Part shown: positions 52,080 through 60,878 of the stretch, piece by piece
Layout: every line of letters begins with the position of its first letter
Numbering within the stretch: position 1 is the stretch's first letter
DNA from: Pseudomonas fluorescens
GTDB lineage: Bacteria; Pseudomonadota; Gammaproteobacteria; Pseudomonadales; Pseudomonadaceae
Assembly: GCF_019212185.1 (NCBI RefSeq)
Contig: NZ_CP078138.1
Location: 5,438,501-5,502,500, forward strand
Direction of reading: 5' to 3'
Length of the DNA: 64,000 nt
Notes under the pieces: generated by a model
The model's database searches: none
What the model was told of the DNA's origin: nothing
What the model saw: the letters and a program-made list of their open reading frames with translations, nothing else
Translations under genes and position numbers: made by a program

Positions 52080-52090
52080 TAGCTTGCGGC

Positions 52091-52906
52091 TTACTTTTTA
52101 GCGCTGTTGTAGAGCGGCATAACCTTCGGAATGGCCGCCTGCAGCGACGCGATACGGCTGCTGGAGGCCGGGTGGGTGCTCATGAACTCCGGTGGAGCAC
52201 CTTCGGAAACCTTGCTCATCTTGTTCCACAAGGTGATCGCTGCGTTCGGGTCATACCCGGCGCGGGCCGACAGTTCGAGGCCGATCAGGTCGGCTTCGTT
52301 CTCGTTGGCACGGCTATTGGGCAGGGTCATGCCGTAGTTGGCCACGGTATCGGCCAGCGCCAGGGTGTCCTGACCAAGGCCGAGCAAGGCGCCTGCACCC
52401 TGCTTGGCCATTTCGATGCCATAGGCCTTGGACATCGCTTCTCGCCCGTGCTCGCGCAGGGCGTGGGCGATTTCATGGCCCATGATCGCGGCGATTTCGT
52501 CGTCGGTGAGTTTCAGCTTGTCGATCAGTCCGGTGTAAAAAATGATCTTGCCGCCAGGCCCGCAGTTGGCATTGAGCTCGTCACTCTTGATCAAATTGAC
52601 TTCCCAATTCCATTGCGCCGCATCCGGGCGGAACACCGGTGCCTGGGCAATCAACCGCGTGGCAATCGCCTGGACGCGTTTGGCATCGCTGCTGGTCTTG
52701 TCCAGCACACCTTTGCTGCCCGCCTCGCCGACGGTCTTCTGGTACGACTGGGCGTACATCTGGTTGACCTCATCGGTCGAAAGCATGCTGAACATCCACT
52801 GCGAGCGCTCCACGCCCACCGCACCGCTCTTGGTGGTATTGACCGACTGGCAACCACTCAGCAACAGGCTGGCGCCCAGTGCACCCACAAGCCAAATCTT
52901 GTTCAT
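52091..52906 (-). CDS. M48-family metallopeptidase lipoprotein
   Basis: Zinc endopeptidase of the M48 family, 271 residues, similar to LoiP/YggG of E. coli. The signal peptide ends in the lipobox LSGC (Cys 19), so it is membrane-anchored. The zinc/catalytic motif HEIAH falls near residues 143-147, with a third ligand in NENEADLIGLELSARAGYD, and STHPASSSRIASL closes the domain. Start MNKIWLVGALG has GGGAG seven bases upstream. Likely role is envelope quality control. Confidence 0.92.
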   Translation of the reverse strand: MNKIWLVGALGASLLLSGCQSVNTTKSGAVGVERSQWMFSMLSTDEVNQMYAQSYQKTVGEAGSKGVLDKTSSDAKRVQAIATRLIAQAPVFRPDAAQWNWEVNLIKSDELNANCGPGGKIIFYTGLIDKLKLTDDEIAAIMGHEIAHALREHGREAMSKAYGIEMAKQGAGALLGLGQDTLALADTVANYGMTLPNSRANENEADLIGLELSARAGYDPNAAITLWNKMSKVSEGAPPEFMSTHPASSSRIASLQAAIPKVMPLYNSAKK

Positions 52907-53015
52907 TGAATTACTCCCTGAAAACATGGCGGTATCCTAGGCGGTGGCGAATCCGCGCGCCAGATGTAACAGACGCATAACGCGGCATTTCGCCGGAGAA
53001 AACCGCTGTTCGCGC

Positions 53016-53636
53016 TCAACCCGGGGTCAGGCACTCAGGGGCATTGAGTTTGGGATCATTAACCAGATTGGCCAGCACCCGCTCACGCAGGACGGCAGGC
53101 TCACTGGCGAGCAGTGCCTGAAGGGTGTGCAGCGGGGTGTCGGGATTAAGCCAGGCCTCCTGGCCTGCCGCATCGAGAATCAACGGTCGACGCTGACTGG
53201 CCGCCGGCTGGGTGATCACTGCCACACTCAGCCACACCTGCTCCTGCACCGGATAGGCTTCCCAGATCGCCGCAAAAAACAGCGACGAACCTTCGCCCGG
53301 CGTCAGCCAATAAGGTCGCTTGCGCGTGGTTCCACGCCACTCGTAGAAGCCGTTGGCTGGCAACAGGCAACGACGCTGGCGAAACGCCTCGCGGAACATC
53401 GGTTGCTCGGCGACGGTTTCCGCTCGGGCGTGAGCCGGCGTCTTCGACATATCCGTCAGCCACGGCGGGGTCAGCCCCCAACGCGCACGAGCCAAGGTGC
53501 GCTGGCCGGCCTCGGCGCGCAGGATGAGTACCGAATCATTGGGCGAAATATTCCACTGCGCCCGCTGATCAGCCGGAAATCCGGGCAAGGCCGCAAACGC
53601 GGGATTCCAGCGAAACAGGGCAAAACGTCCACACAT
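53016..53636 (-). CDS. SRAP-domain protein (HMCES/YedK)
   Basis: DNA-protein crosslinking protein that shields abasic sites in single-stranded DNA. The 206 residues begin MCGRF; Cys 2, exposed after Met removal, forms the thiazolidine link to the abasic site. The active-site ANGFYEW and RRCLLP segments are near residue 100. It matches E. coli YedK and human HMCES. Stands alone in a series of minus-strand small genes. Confidence 0.92.
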   Translation of the reverse strand: MCGRFALFRWNPAFAALPGFPADQRAQWNISPNDSVLILRAEAGQRTLARARWGLTPPWLTDMSKTPAHARAETVAEQPMFREAFRQRRCLLPANGFYEWRGTTRKRPYWLTPGEGSSLFFAAIWEAYPVQEQVWLSVAVITQPAASQRRPLILDAAGQEAWLNPDTPLHTLQALLASEPAVLRERVLANLVNDPKLNAPECLTPG

Positions 53637-53671
53637 GGGTTAACACGACTCTTGATCAAACGAGCGTCAGC

Positions 53672-53932
53672 CTAACAGACCAGCACACCCGGGAAGCTAT
53701 CCGGTTCGTCGCCGGGCAGCGGCAAGGCGGCATTGTAGGCGGCGATCAGCTCGCGGGCGTACTGCGCCTGGTCATTTTCCACCGCCAGGCCCAATAGCCC
53801 GTATATCGGCAGCTCACCTGTCGCGCCGAGCAAATCACGCCCCACCAGATGCGCCTCAACGCCTTCGCTGGCGAGCATCCCCTGAAGCAACTCACCTTCC
53901 ATCAGGTTTTCCGGCTCGTAAATGCGCTGCAT
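53672..53932 (-). CDS. DUF2007 (PII-like signal) small protein
   Basis: 86 residues: YEPENLMEGELLQGMLASEGVEAHLVGRDLLGATGELP, quoted here in parts, is typical of DUF2007, a ferredoxin-like domain of unknown role. It follows the CPXCG gene by 9 bp, so they are probably one transcript. Confidence 0.82.
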   Translation of the reverse strand: MQRIYEPENLMEGELLQGMLASEGVEAHLVGRDLLGATGELPIYGLLGLAVENDQAQYARELIAAYNAALPLPGDEPDSFPGVLVC

Positions 53933-53941
53933 GGCGCCCCC

Positions 53942-54124
53942 TCACTCGTTTTCGCTGTGAACTTCGAGCATCCACTCCACACCATCAGTCTGCAGAACGA
54001 AGGTAATCGGCCGGCAACAGACCGGACAGTCCTCAATATAGGTCTGATCACCTGCGGACAAATCCAGCGTGGCGTCGACGTCTTCACCACAATAAGGACA
54101 TTCGTAGCGCTCGGTTTCCAGCAT
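53942..54124 (-). CDS. CPXCG zinc-ribbon small protein
   Basis: 60-residue protein with two Cys pairs, CPYCGED near residue 9 and CPVCCRP near residue 33, fitting a zinc ribbon and the family called CPXCG motif-containing cysteine-rich protein. Acidic between the pairs. Function unknown. It leads a short minus-strand unit with DUF2007, divergent from the acyltransferase gene. Confidence 0.85.
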   Translation of the reverse strand: MLETERYECPYCGEDVDATLDLSAGDQTYIEDCPVCCRPITFVLQTDGVEWMLEVHSENE

Positions 54125-54264
54125 CGCGGTCTCCCAAGTGACTTGTGCGTATAATCGCCGGTCTATTTGCAGGGCTATTTTTGTTTGAGCTGATTTTTCA
54201 GACCGTACCCTGTGTGGATTTGATCCAATCCATTACTTACCCTAGCCGTTTCCAACAAGAGAGC

Positions 54265-55431
54265 ATGATGGGCGAATTCGATGCCATCCGACCTTACGAC
54301 GACAGCGAAGTCCCAGCCGTGCTGGCACGGCTGCTGAGCGACAAGGCATTTCTAGATATCCTCACGCACTTTCGCTTCCCGCGTTTTGCCGGGGCCCTGG
54401 GCTGGATGCTCAAACCTCTTATAGCTCATCGGCTGCGCCGTGAGTTTGCCGGTGTCACGTCGGTAGCCACACTGCAGGACAAGGTCGAGCACTATGTCGA
54501 CCACACCATCGAGCGCGCGACCGATGGCGTGACTTACACCGGCGTCGAGCAGTTCAAATCCGGCAGTGCCTACCTGTTCCTGGCCAACCACCGCGACATC
54601 GTCATGGATCCAGCGTTCGTCAACTATGCGGTGTACCACGCCGGCCTGCCGACGCCGCGCATCGCGATTGGCGATAACTTGCTGCAAAAGCCTTTCGTCA
54701 GCGACCTGATGCGCCTGAACAAGAGCTTTATCGTGCACCGCTCGATCACCGGGCGACGCGAGAAGATGGCGGCCTATCAGTTGCTCTCGGCCTACATCAA
54801 TCACTCGATCCGCAACGATTGCCAGTCGATCTGGATTGCCCAGGCCGAAGGCCGTGCCAAGGACGGTGACGACCGTACCGAATCGGCGATCCTCAAGATG
54901 TTCCACATGAGCCGCAAGGACGAGCCGTTCGCCGACGTCATCCAGTCGCTAAACCTGACGCCGGTCTCGATCAGCTACGAGTACGACCCGTGCGACCAGG
55001 ACAAGGCACGCGAACTGTTCATCCGCGCCACGACCGGCAGCTACACCAAGGCGCCCGGTGAGGACGACGTGAGCATCGCCAAGGGCATTACCGGCTACAA
55101 GGGCCGGGTCCACGTGAACTTTGCTGCGCCGATCAGCGAGCGCTTTGAGGACACCAAGCAACTGGCAACCGAAATGGATCGGCAGATCCTCGGCGGCTAT
55201 CGGCTGTTCCCGGTCCATTACCTGGCGTATGCCCAGTGGACAGACGCCGATCCGCAACTGCAGGTGCCACGCGCGGCCGAGTTGTTCCCGGCCGAAGAGC
55301 TGGTCAAGGCCCAGCAAGAATGGCAGGGCCGCCTGGACGCCTGCCCCGCGGAACACCGTCCGTTCCTGGTGCTGCAGTACGCCACACCCGTGCGCAATCA
55401 GTATCGGGTCAAGGCGGGGTTGCCGCTGTGA
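54265..55431 (+). CDS. PlsC-type acyltransferase (LPLAT superfamily)
   Basis: Glycerolipid-type acyltransferase of 388 residues (387 from the second of two adjacent ATGs; AAGAGAG upstream). The catalytic NHRDIVMDPAFVNY (HX4D) lies near residue 110, and IAQAEGRAKDGDDRTE resembles the EGTR-type block III. Longer than PlsC (about 250), so substrate may differ from lysophosphatidate. An upstream in-frame ATG would add a poor-matching 40 residues. Terminator follows. Confidence 0.87.
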   Translation: MMGEFDAIRPYDDSEVPAVLARLLSDKAFLDILTHFRFPRFAGALGWMLKPLIAHRLRREFAGVTSVATLQDKVEHYVDHTIERATDGVTYTGVEQFKSGSAYLFLANHRDIVMDPAFVNYAVYHAGLPTPRIAIGDNLLQKPFVSDLMRLNKSFIVHRSITGRREKMAAYQLLSAYINHSIRNDCQSIWIAQAEGRAKDGDDRTESAILKMFHMSRKDEPFADVIQSLNLTPVSISYEYDPCDQDKARELFIRATTGSYTKAPGEDDVSIAKGITGYKGRVHVNFAAPISERFEDTKQLATEMDRQILGGYRLFPVHYLAYAQWTDADPQLQVPRAAELFPAEELVKAQQEWQGRLDACPAEHRPFLVLQYATPVRNQYRVKAGLPL

Positions 55432-55446
55432 GGCAAGGTTCGCGAT

Positions 55447-55480
55447 AAAAAAACGGCGCTGAATAAGCGCCGTTTTTTTT
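55447..55480. terminator. Bidirectional terminator after the acyltransferase gene
   Basis: An 8-bp stem ACGGCGCT/AGCGCCGT with loop GAATA (55453-55473) has an A-run before it and eight T after. It serves the acyltransferase gene and the convergent small membrane-protein gene. Confidence 0.9.
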
Positions 55481-55488
55481 CGCCTGGA

Positions 55489-55773
55489 TCATAGCCGGGT
55501 GCTGAGCCACGACACCATCAATGCAACGCCGAGACAGGAAAAGCCAAAGGCATAGAAAAAACGGTTCATGCGCAGGGTGGCGATGCTCGACAGGTGCAGT
55601 CGCGTATCACCTTCTTCGCGTCCGGCCTGAGCGGCGAGCGTGGCGCGCGCCTGCTGCTCCCGGCGGCGCGTCACATGCAGCAACCAGCTGCCAGGGCAGG
55701 CAAACAGCAGGGCGAGCAGGTTGATCAGCTTGGCGGGATGAGCGGAAAACAGTGACCAGAGATGCAGTGACAT
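55489..55773 (-). CDS. Small two-segment membrane protein, unknown
   Basis: 94 residues from MSLHLWSLFSAHPAK, with GAGG six bases upstream. Two hydrophobic segments (about 14-34 and 72-90) flank a basic, polar middle (TRRREQQARATLAAQAGREE). I do not recognise a named family. An upstream in-frame ATG would add 16 residues without its own ribosome site. Confidence 0.65.
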   Translation of the reverse strand: MSLHLWSLFSAHPAKLINLLALLFACPGSWLLHVTRRREQQARATLAAQAGREEGDTRLHLSSIATLRMNRFFYAFGFSCLGVALMVSWLSTRL

Positions 55774-55950
55774 CGGGAACCTCAAATGAAACAGGACAAG
55801 CGCGGCGCGAATTCTACCCAAACCCGCACGTCCTGCCCGGGCTTTCCGACAAAAAACGAAACATTCGCCGGACTAATGTCCTGCGTCACAGCTTCGTCAT
55901 CTAATTAGGTCAGTCTGTCGCCCCTCGAAACCGCTGACATGGAGCCTGTC

Positions 55951-56157
55951 ATGCTGCACGCTGAAAACCAGGATCGCCTCTACCTCATCACGCCGTCCGA
56001 CGAACAGCAAATCCTTGTCGGCAGCCTGGCCTTCAACGTTCAGGATCGCCATTGGCTGGTCTATTGCGCCCTTGGCGGCCACCAGCACGCCGACCTGCCG
56101 GAAACCGACCTGCTGACCGGCGTCAGCGTTCTGGACTTTTACTCCCAAGCGGCGTGA
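55951..56157 (+). CDS. Small hypothetical protein
   Basis: 68 residues starting MLHAENQDRLYLITPSDEQQ, with GGAG six bases upstream (the earlier ATG four codons back lacks one). VGSLAFNVQDRHWLVYCALG and DLPETDLLTGVSVLDFY are well-composed sequence but match no family I know. No signal peptide or membrane segment. Terminator follows. Confidence 0.65.
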   Translation: MLHAENQDRLYLITPSDEQQILVGSLAFNVQDRHWLVYCALGGHQHADLPETDLLTGVSVLDFYSQAA

Positions 56158-56190
56158 ACGCCTTAAGCGCATCCAAATCACCTGTGCATG

Positions 56191-56228
56191 AAAAAGCCCG
56201 GTGCCATTTCTGGCCACCGGGCTTTTTC
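56191..56228. terminator. Bidirectional terminator between small hypothetical and YajG-like gene
   Basis: AGCCCGGTG (56195-56203) pairs with CACCGGGCT (56215-56223), with A-run and T-run outside. It serves both convergent genes. Confidence 0.88.
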
Positions 56229-56242
56229 ATGACTGACCGCGA

Positions 56243-56827
56243 TTATTCGGCGAGGATCTGACCGATGGTCGGGTCCTTGAACAGGCGCGTCAGTGCATCG
56301 CTCAACACATCGCTGACCAACTTGGTGTTGGTTTCCTGGTTCGGGGCCATGCCGAAACGTTGATCCAGCGAGGCACCGTAGCGACCGCTGTAGCGGCGGT
56401 TGGCGTTCTGCACATCGGAGCGGAAGGTCGCGCCGATGGTCGCTTCAGTCACATACAGGCCTTCTTTGGGCGACTGATACTTCAGTTCCGCCAGGGTCAC
56501 GGTCAACTGCGGTGCATTCATTGCGCTGGAAGTCGGGGTGAAGCCCAGCAGGCGAACGGCCGCTTCGGCCTGGGCCTGCAACTTCGGCAGGATCTGCGCG
56601 CCCTGCACGGTGATAGCGCTGGTTTCCGGGTACATGCCACCACGGGTACCCAGGGTCGGCGACGGACGCCCGTCCACTACCCGTACTACTACAGGCTGAC
56701 CGTGGCCGACAGGCGCCAATTGGGTCGTCAGCTTCGGCTCGGGAGCCAGTTGCTGCGGACTATGGGCGCAGCCAACCAGGGTCAAGCTGGTCACAGTGAT
56801 CAAACCGAACAACAGGCGTTGCAACAT
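56243..56827 (-). CDS. YajG-family lipoprotein
   Basis: 194 residues from MLQRLLFGLITVTSL, with lipobox LVGC (Cys 20). VVVRVVDGRPSPTLGTRGGM and QAEAAVRLLGFTPTSSAM are characteristic of the YajG/lipo_YajG family. Lipoprotein of unknown function. The mature part ends ...FKDPTIGQILAE. A longer reading by 33 residues lacks a ribosome site. Confidence 0.85.
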   Translation of the reverse strand: MLQRLLFGLITVTSLTLVGCAHSPQQLAPEPKLTTQLAPVGHGQPVVVRVVDGRPSPTLGTRGGMYPETSAITVQGAQILPKLQAQAEAAVRLLGFTPTSSAMNAPQLTVTLAELKYQSPKEGLYVTEATIGATFRSDVQNANRRYSGRYGASLDQRFGMAPNQETNTKLVSDVLSDALTRLFKDPTIGQILAE

Positions 56828-57009
56828 GCGCTTCTCTCCAGAATCAGGCACAAACAGAGCGCCAGTATAGCGGTGCGCGCGCACTGCAAACCAGCAACCC
56901 TGAACAGCCGCTGAAGACTTGTGCAATGTCAGATTTGTCCGACATTGGTAAAGAGAGTGTCATGCCACACTGATAACTTCTGCACCGTCACCCGTTCGAG
57001 GGCATCGCC

Positions 57010-57243
57010 ATGCACTTTCTCTTGTCACTGTTCGCTCCACGTCGCAAATATCGCTACTTCGCTCGGCTCGACAGCAATGATTGCTGCGTGTCGTTCAAGC
57101 ACTGCCATGTACCGCCAATGGGCGAGGGTTGGGTGGAAATCGAAGAAATTCGCCTCAACTGGTTGCACCAGCCACTGCCAGCAAGCGCCCGCCTGAGCCC
57201 GCGCGTTGCACGTGCGCGGTTGCACCCGGCACTGGTGAGTTGA
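57010..57243 (+). CDS. Small hypothetical protein
   Basis: 77 residues beginning MHFLLSLFAPRRKYRYFARL, with GAGGGC upstream. Cys-containing DSNDCCVSFKHCHVPP and MGEGWVEIEEIRLNWL are distinctive, and the C-terminus is basic. I know no family for it; composition is like its neighbours, and I judge it probably real. Confidence 0.6.
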   Translation: MHFLLSLFAPRRKYRYFARLDSNDCCVSFKHCHVPPMGEGWVEIEEIRLNWLHQPLPASARLSPRVARARLHPALVS

Positions 57244-57926
57244 CCGAAGGCCTAATAAAACTCATTAAACACGACCATTTCCCTGCATTTCTTCGCTACA
57301 ATCTCCCCCCGATTATAAGGACGTCTCCTGATCGGGCCTCGCAGCACCGTTGATACCTGCGTATCGACACCCCCGCACCGCCCACAGAGAGCCGCCCACA
57401 CAGATCGAGTGAAGCTGGCGAGCTTGCTGTTTTTCCTGCAAATCACCACTTTTCGCGAATCTGCCAGAGCTGTCATGACGCTCGGCCACTGAGCTGCGGC
57501 GCAGATAGCCCTTTTTTGAGGTTCACGTCTTCAAAAGAGCGTGAAAAAACGGGTTTTCACAACTTCACAAGAGTGTGGCGAGCAAATGAATAGTTTTGCG
57601 TCTGAATATGCACCATTAGCGTCTACAACAGCCCAACGAAACAGGACCGAGCACGCCTCGAATTCCGGAGCCTGAAGCCTGTCCGCTACGGATTTGGTTG
57701 CACAAACGGACGTATCGACCATAAGTCGAATTGTCTCCCGCGCCTTGAAGTGAGTTCATAGGAACCCTGGGGCCGGAAGCTGACGTCTGTCGAAGTTGCA
57801 AAAAATTGCGAAGATTCGGACATGGCGATTCTGGCCATGGGTGACCTGGGGCGCTATAGAGCATGCCCCGTAACTCCTGGCAGCCATGCCGACAATTTGG
57901 TGCTGCAGATTTTGGAGACGCGTTAA
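57244..57926 (+). promoter_or_regulatory. Long, structured leader of mqo
   Basis: 683 bp with no full-size gene. Two hairpins exclude each other: TTCACG/CGTGAA (57522-57545) and GTGAAAA/TTTTCAC (57541-57560). A further stem CATGGC/GCCATG (57821-57839) lies nearer mqo. A 34-codon ORF (57822-57926, starting MAILAMGDLGRY) stops one base before the mqo ATG (TAA then ATG). The mqo ribosome site GGAG falls inside that ORF. Function is inferred, not known. Confidence 0.5.
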
Positions 57927-59435
57927 ATGGCGCATAACGAAGCAGTCGACGTAGTACTGGTTGGGGCCGGCATCATGAGTGCCACCCTGGCCGTACTGCT
58001 CAAAGAGCTCGACCCCGCGATCAAGCTGGAAGTCGTCGAGCTGATGGATTCCGGAGCCGCGGAGAGTTCCAACCCGTGGAACAACGCCGGTACCGGTCAC
58101 GCGGGCCTGTGCGAGCTGAACTACACGCCGCAGGCCGCGGACGGCAGCGTCGACATCAAGAAAGCCGTGCACATCAACACCCAGTTCGAGGTGTCGAAGC
58201 AGTTCTGGTCGTACCTGACCCGCAAAGGCACGTTCGGCTCGTCGAAGACTTTCATCAGCCCGGTTCCGCATCTGAGCTTCGTGCAGGGTGACGCAGGCGT
58301 GTCGTTCCTCAAGGAGCGCTTCAACGTCCTGAAGCAGCACCACGCCTTCGCTGATATGGAATACACCGAAGACAAGTCCAAGATGGCAGAGTGGATGCCA
58401 TTGATGATGCCTGGTCGCGACGCCGGCGAAACCCTCGCCGCCACCCGCGTAATCAATGGCACTGACGTCAACTTCGGCAACCTGACCAATCAACTGCTCA
58501 AGCACCTGACCAGCGCACCCGATGCCCAGGTCAAGTACTGCAAGCGCGTGACCGGTCTCAAGCGCAACGCCAATGGCTGGACCGTCAGCATCAAGGACGT
58601 CAACAGCGGCAATAGCCGCGAAGTCGACGCCAAGTTCGTCTTCCTCGGCGCCGGTGGCGCGGCCCTGCCGCTGCTGCAAGCTTCGGGTATCGAAGAGAGC
58701 AAAGGCTTTGGCGGCTTCCCGATCAGCGGCCAATGGCTGCGCTGCGACAACCCGGAAGTGGTCAAGCATCACCAGGCCAAGGTCTACAGCCAGGCCGCGG
58801 TAGGCTCGCCGCCGATGTCGGTGCCGCACCTCGACACCCGCGTAGTCGACGGCAAGAAGTCCCTGCTGTTCGGACCTTACGCCGGCTTCACCACCAAGTT
58901 CCTCAAGCACGGCTCCTTCATGGACCTGCCGATGTCGGTTCGCGCCGGCAACATCGGGCCGATGCTGGCCGTGGCGAAGAACAACATGGACCTGACCAAG
59001 TACCTGGTCAGCGAAGTGATGCAATCGATGGAGCAACGCCTGGAATCCCTGCGTCGCTTCTACCCCGAGGCGAAAGCCGAAGACTGGCGCCTGGAAGTGG
59101 CCGGCCAACGGGTGCAGATCATCAAGAAAGACCCGAAAAAAGGCGGCATCCTGCAATTCGGTACCGAACTGGTCGCCGCCAAGGACGGTTCCCTGGCCGC
59201 CCTGCTCGGCGCCTCGCCAGGCGCTTCGGTGACCGTTTCGATCATGCTTGAGCTGATCGAGAAGTGCTTCCCGAGCAAGGCCAAAGGTGAGTGGGCAGCC
59301 AAGCTGGCGGAGATCTTCCCGGCGCGGGAAAAGGTCCTGGAAACCGACGCGGCGCTGTATCGCAAGATCAATGCGCAGAACAACGTCGCCCTGGAACTGG
59401 TTGAAGCCAGCAGCGAGACCCCAAGCTTCGCTTGA
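57927..59435 (+). CDS. mqo: Malate:quinone oxidoreductase
   Basis: FAD-dependent, membrane-associated enzyme that oxidises malate to oxaloacetate and reduces quinone; the main malate-oxidising route in pseudomonads. The 502 residues show the FAD-binding [20 protein letters not shown] at the start, [20 protein letters not shown] near residue 48, and [13 protein letters not shown] and [13 protein letters not shown] later. It corresponds to mqoB (PA4640) by its neighbours. Terminator at 59447. Confidence 0.96.
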   Translation: MAHNEAVDVVLVGAGIMSATLAVLLKELDPAIKLEVVELMDSGAAESSNPWNNAGTGHAGLCELNYTPQAADGSVDIKKAVHINTQFEVSKQFWSYLTRKGTFGSSKTFISPVPHLSFVQGDAGVSFLKERFNVLKQHHAFADMEYTEDKSKMAEWMPLMMPGRDAGETLAATRVINGTDVNFGNLTNQLLKHLTSAPDAQVKYCKRVTGLKRNANGWTVSIKDVNSGNSREVDAKFVFLGAGGAALPLLQASGIEESKGFGGFPISGQWLRCDNPEVVKHHQAKVYSQAAVGSPPMSVPHLDTRVVDGKKSLLFGPYAGFTTKFLKHGSFMDLPMSVRAGNIGPMLAVAKNNMDLTKYLVSEVMQSMEQRLESLRRFYPEAKAEDWRLEVAGQRVQIIKKDPKKGGILQFGTELVAAKDGSLAALLGASPGASVTVSIMLELIEKCFPSKAKGEWAAKLAEIFPAREKVLETDAALYRKINAQNNVALELVEASSETPSFA

Positions 59436-59446
59436 TCCTCGCCGAT

Positions 59447-59487
59447 AAAAAACGCCCCGTTTTTTTGTAGAAAACGGGGCGTTTTTT
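59447..59487. terminator. Bidirectional terminator after mqo
   Basis: A 13-bp stem AACGCCCCGTTTT/AAAACGGGGCGTT (59451-59483) with A-run before and T-run after. It separates mqo from the convergent PA4642-type gene. Confidence 0.92.
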
Positions 59488-59503
59488 TATGGTTCGGAAA
59501 AAC

Positions 59504-59791
59504 TTAACCGCGGGCTTTTTCGATCAGCTCGATGTAGTCCGGCGCGTTGCGCTGATCCTTGATCAGGGCAACGAAATCATTGCCATGCTCGTCCAGGCCA
59601 TTTACGTCGTAGCCGGCTTCGACGAAGAACGTCAGGAAGCGCTCGAAGTCGTCGATACGCAGGCCACGATAGGCCTTGATCAGTTTGTGCAGGGACGGTG
59701 AAGTCGCATCGACCGGTTCGAAATCAAGGAACAATTTGATCTGCCCATCGCCGATCTCGTCACCAATCACTTGTTTTTTGTCTTTACGCAT
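59504..59791 (-). CDS. PA4642-family small protein
   Basis: 95 residues starting MRKDKKQVIGDEIGDGQ. FEPVDATSPSLHKLIKAYRG and GLRIDDFERFLTFFVEAGYD are like the PA4642 family that follows mqoB in P. aeruginosa. No signal or membrane segment. Function unknown. The gene is converging on mqo and followed leftward by the terminator. Confidence 0.8.
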   Translation of the reverse strand: MRKDKKQVIGDEIGDGQIKLFLDFEPVDATSPSLHKLIKAYRGLRIDDFERFLTFFVEAGYDVNGLDEHGNDFVALIKDQRNAPDYIELIEKARG

Positions 59792-59867
59792 TGCCGACTC
59801 CAGCTCGCAGATATTTCACGGGGCGGGCAGTTTACCCCTGCGCCGGCCCAAGCCTCAACGACAGGCT

Positions 59868-60353
59868 TCAGCGGGCACGTACAGTGCCCGTGTGCAGGTC
59901 GGCCCAGATGTGGCCGTTGGCATAGCTGAGGAATTGGCAGTACAGCGTGTCGTTGCGCAGCAAGTCCATTAACACCCGGTACTGGGCCATCGGGTAATAC
60001 AGGCTGAGGGTCCGGGTCGCGGCGTCGTAGGCCGGCTTTTTCAGGCTTTTGCTTTCGCCGTCGAAGTTCACCAGCACCTGGCTGATGCTCGCGCCCTTGT
60101 TCAGGGACTTACCCTTGAGGCGAATCAGCACCGGCGAGGTCACTGGAATCGGTTGCTGATTGGATTGGCGCTGGCTGCCTACCACCACCGAATAATCGGT
60201 GATCTGCAGCAATTGTTGCTGCTCGGGTGGGGTATCGCGCAGGCTCAGGTCGTCCGGCGGTAAAAATTGCCCGTGCATTACCGCTGGCGCGGCGGCCAGG
60301 GGCAGGCTGAAGCTCAGCAACAGGACGGCGCAACTGCGAATCAAAGGGCTCAT
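59868..60353 (-). CDS. Periplasmic hypothetical protein (PA4643-like position)
   Basis: 161 residues from MSPLIRSCAVLLLSFSLPLA, a Sec signal peptide cut after about residue 22 (LAAAPA). The mature part (PPEQQQLLQITDYSVVVGSQ, NQQPIPVTSPVLIRLKGKSL) looks beta-rich. It matches PA4643 in position; function unknown. The open frame runs back 44 codons, but only this Met gives a signal peptide. Confidence 0.75.
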   Translation of the reverse strand: MSPLIRSCAVLLLSFSLPLAAAPAVMHGQFLPPDDLSLRDTPPEQQQLLQITDYSVVVGSQRQSNQQPIPVTSPVLIRLKGKSLNKGASISQVLVNFDGESKSLKKPAYDAATRTLSLYYPMAQYRVLMDLLRNDTLYCQFLSYANGHIWADLHTGTVRAR

Positions 60354-60402
60354 GACGGGCTCCGGAACGGGGCCCAGCACTGTAACAGTGTGCCGCTTGG
60401 CG

Positions 60403-60876
60403 TCAATCGAACTGCGCGCGCATCCAGGCGTGATACTCGGCAACACCCGACTCGCCTTCGCGCGGAGCCCAGTGCGCATGTTCACCCTCGCCCACCGGCC
60501 GATAGGGCCCGGACTTGCACTCGAACATCACGCTGTCCGCCTCCAGCACCACCAGGCCGTGATAGACCCGGGCCGGCAGGTCGACGCCCAAGGTATCGGC
60601 GCCCATCTCCAGGACACGTTTGGCCACTACCTGGCCGGCCTCGTCGAAAATCAGCACGCCGAGGCGACCCTTGAGCACCAGCAGGGTTTCGGCCTTGTCG
60701 TCACTGAGATGGCGGTGCGGAGGGATGTAGGTCGACGGCTGCAAACCCACGGCCATGCGGTGGCAAGGCTCTTCCATCTGATGGAAGTTGTGATGCTGGC
60801 GACCGCGGGGACTGGCCGCAGCCTTCTCGGCCAGTTGCGCGAACAGGGCTTGATCAAGAAAGCTGGGCGTCGTCAT
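60403..60876 (-). CDS. WbuC-family cupin metalloprotein
   Basis: Cupin of 157 residues. The metal-binding PPHRHLSDDKAETLLVLKGR near residue 52 supplies His-His-Glu, with a further His in VYHGLVVLEADSVMFECKSGP. This matches the WbuC family, found near O-antigen loci in enterics but here standing near hpt, as in P. aeruginosa (PA4644). Substrate unknown. It starts three bases after the hpt stop and may be cotranscribed. Confidence 0.87.
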   Translation of the reverse strand: MTTPSFLDQALFAQLAEKAAASPRGRQHHNFHQMEEPCHRMAVGLQPSTYIPPHRHLSDDKAETLLVLKGRLGVLIFDEAGQVVAKRVLEMGADTLGVDLPARVYHGLVVLEADSVMFECKSGPYRPVGEGEHAHWAPREGESGVAEYHAWMRAQFD

Positions 60877-60878
60877 GC

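Noticed and set aside
57756..59156. 466-codon minus-strand open frame antisense to mqo
   Set aside because: mqo is unambiguous; the antisense frame has no domain and is rich in His/Asp/Gly as expected of a shadow frame.
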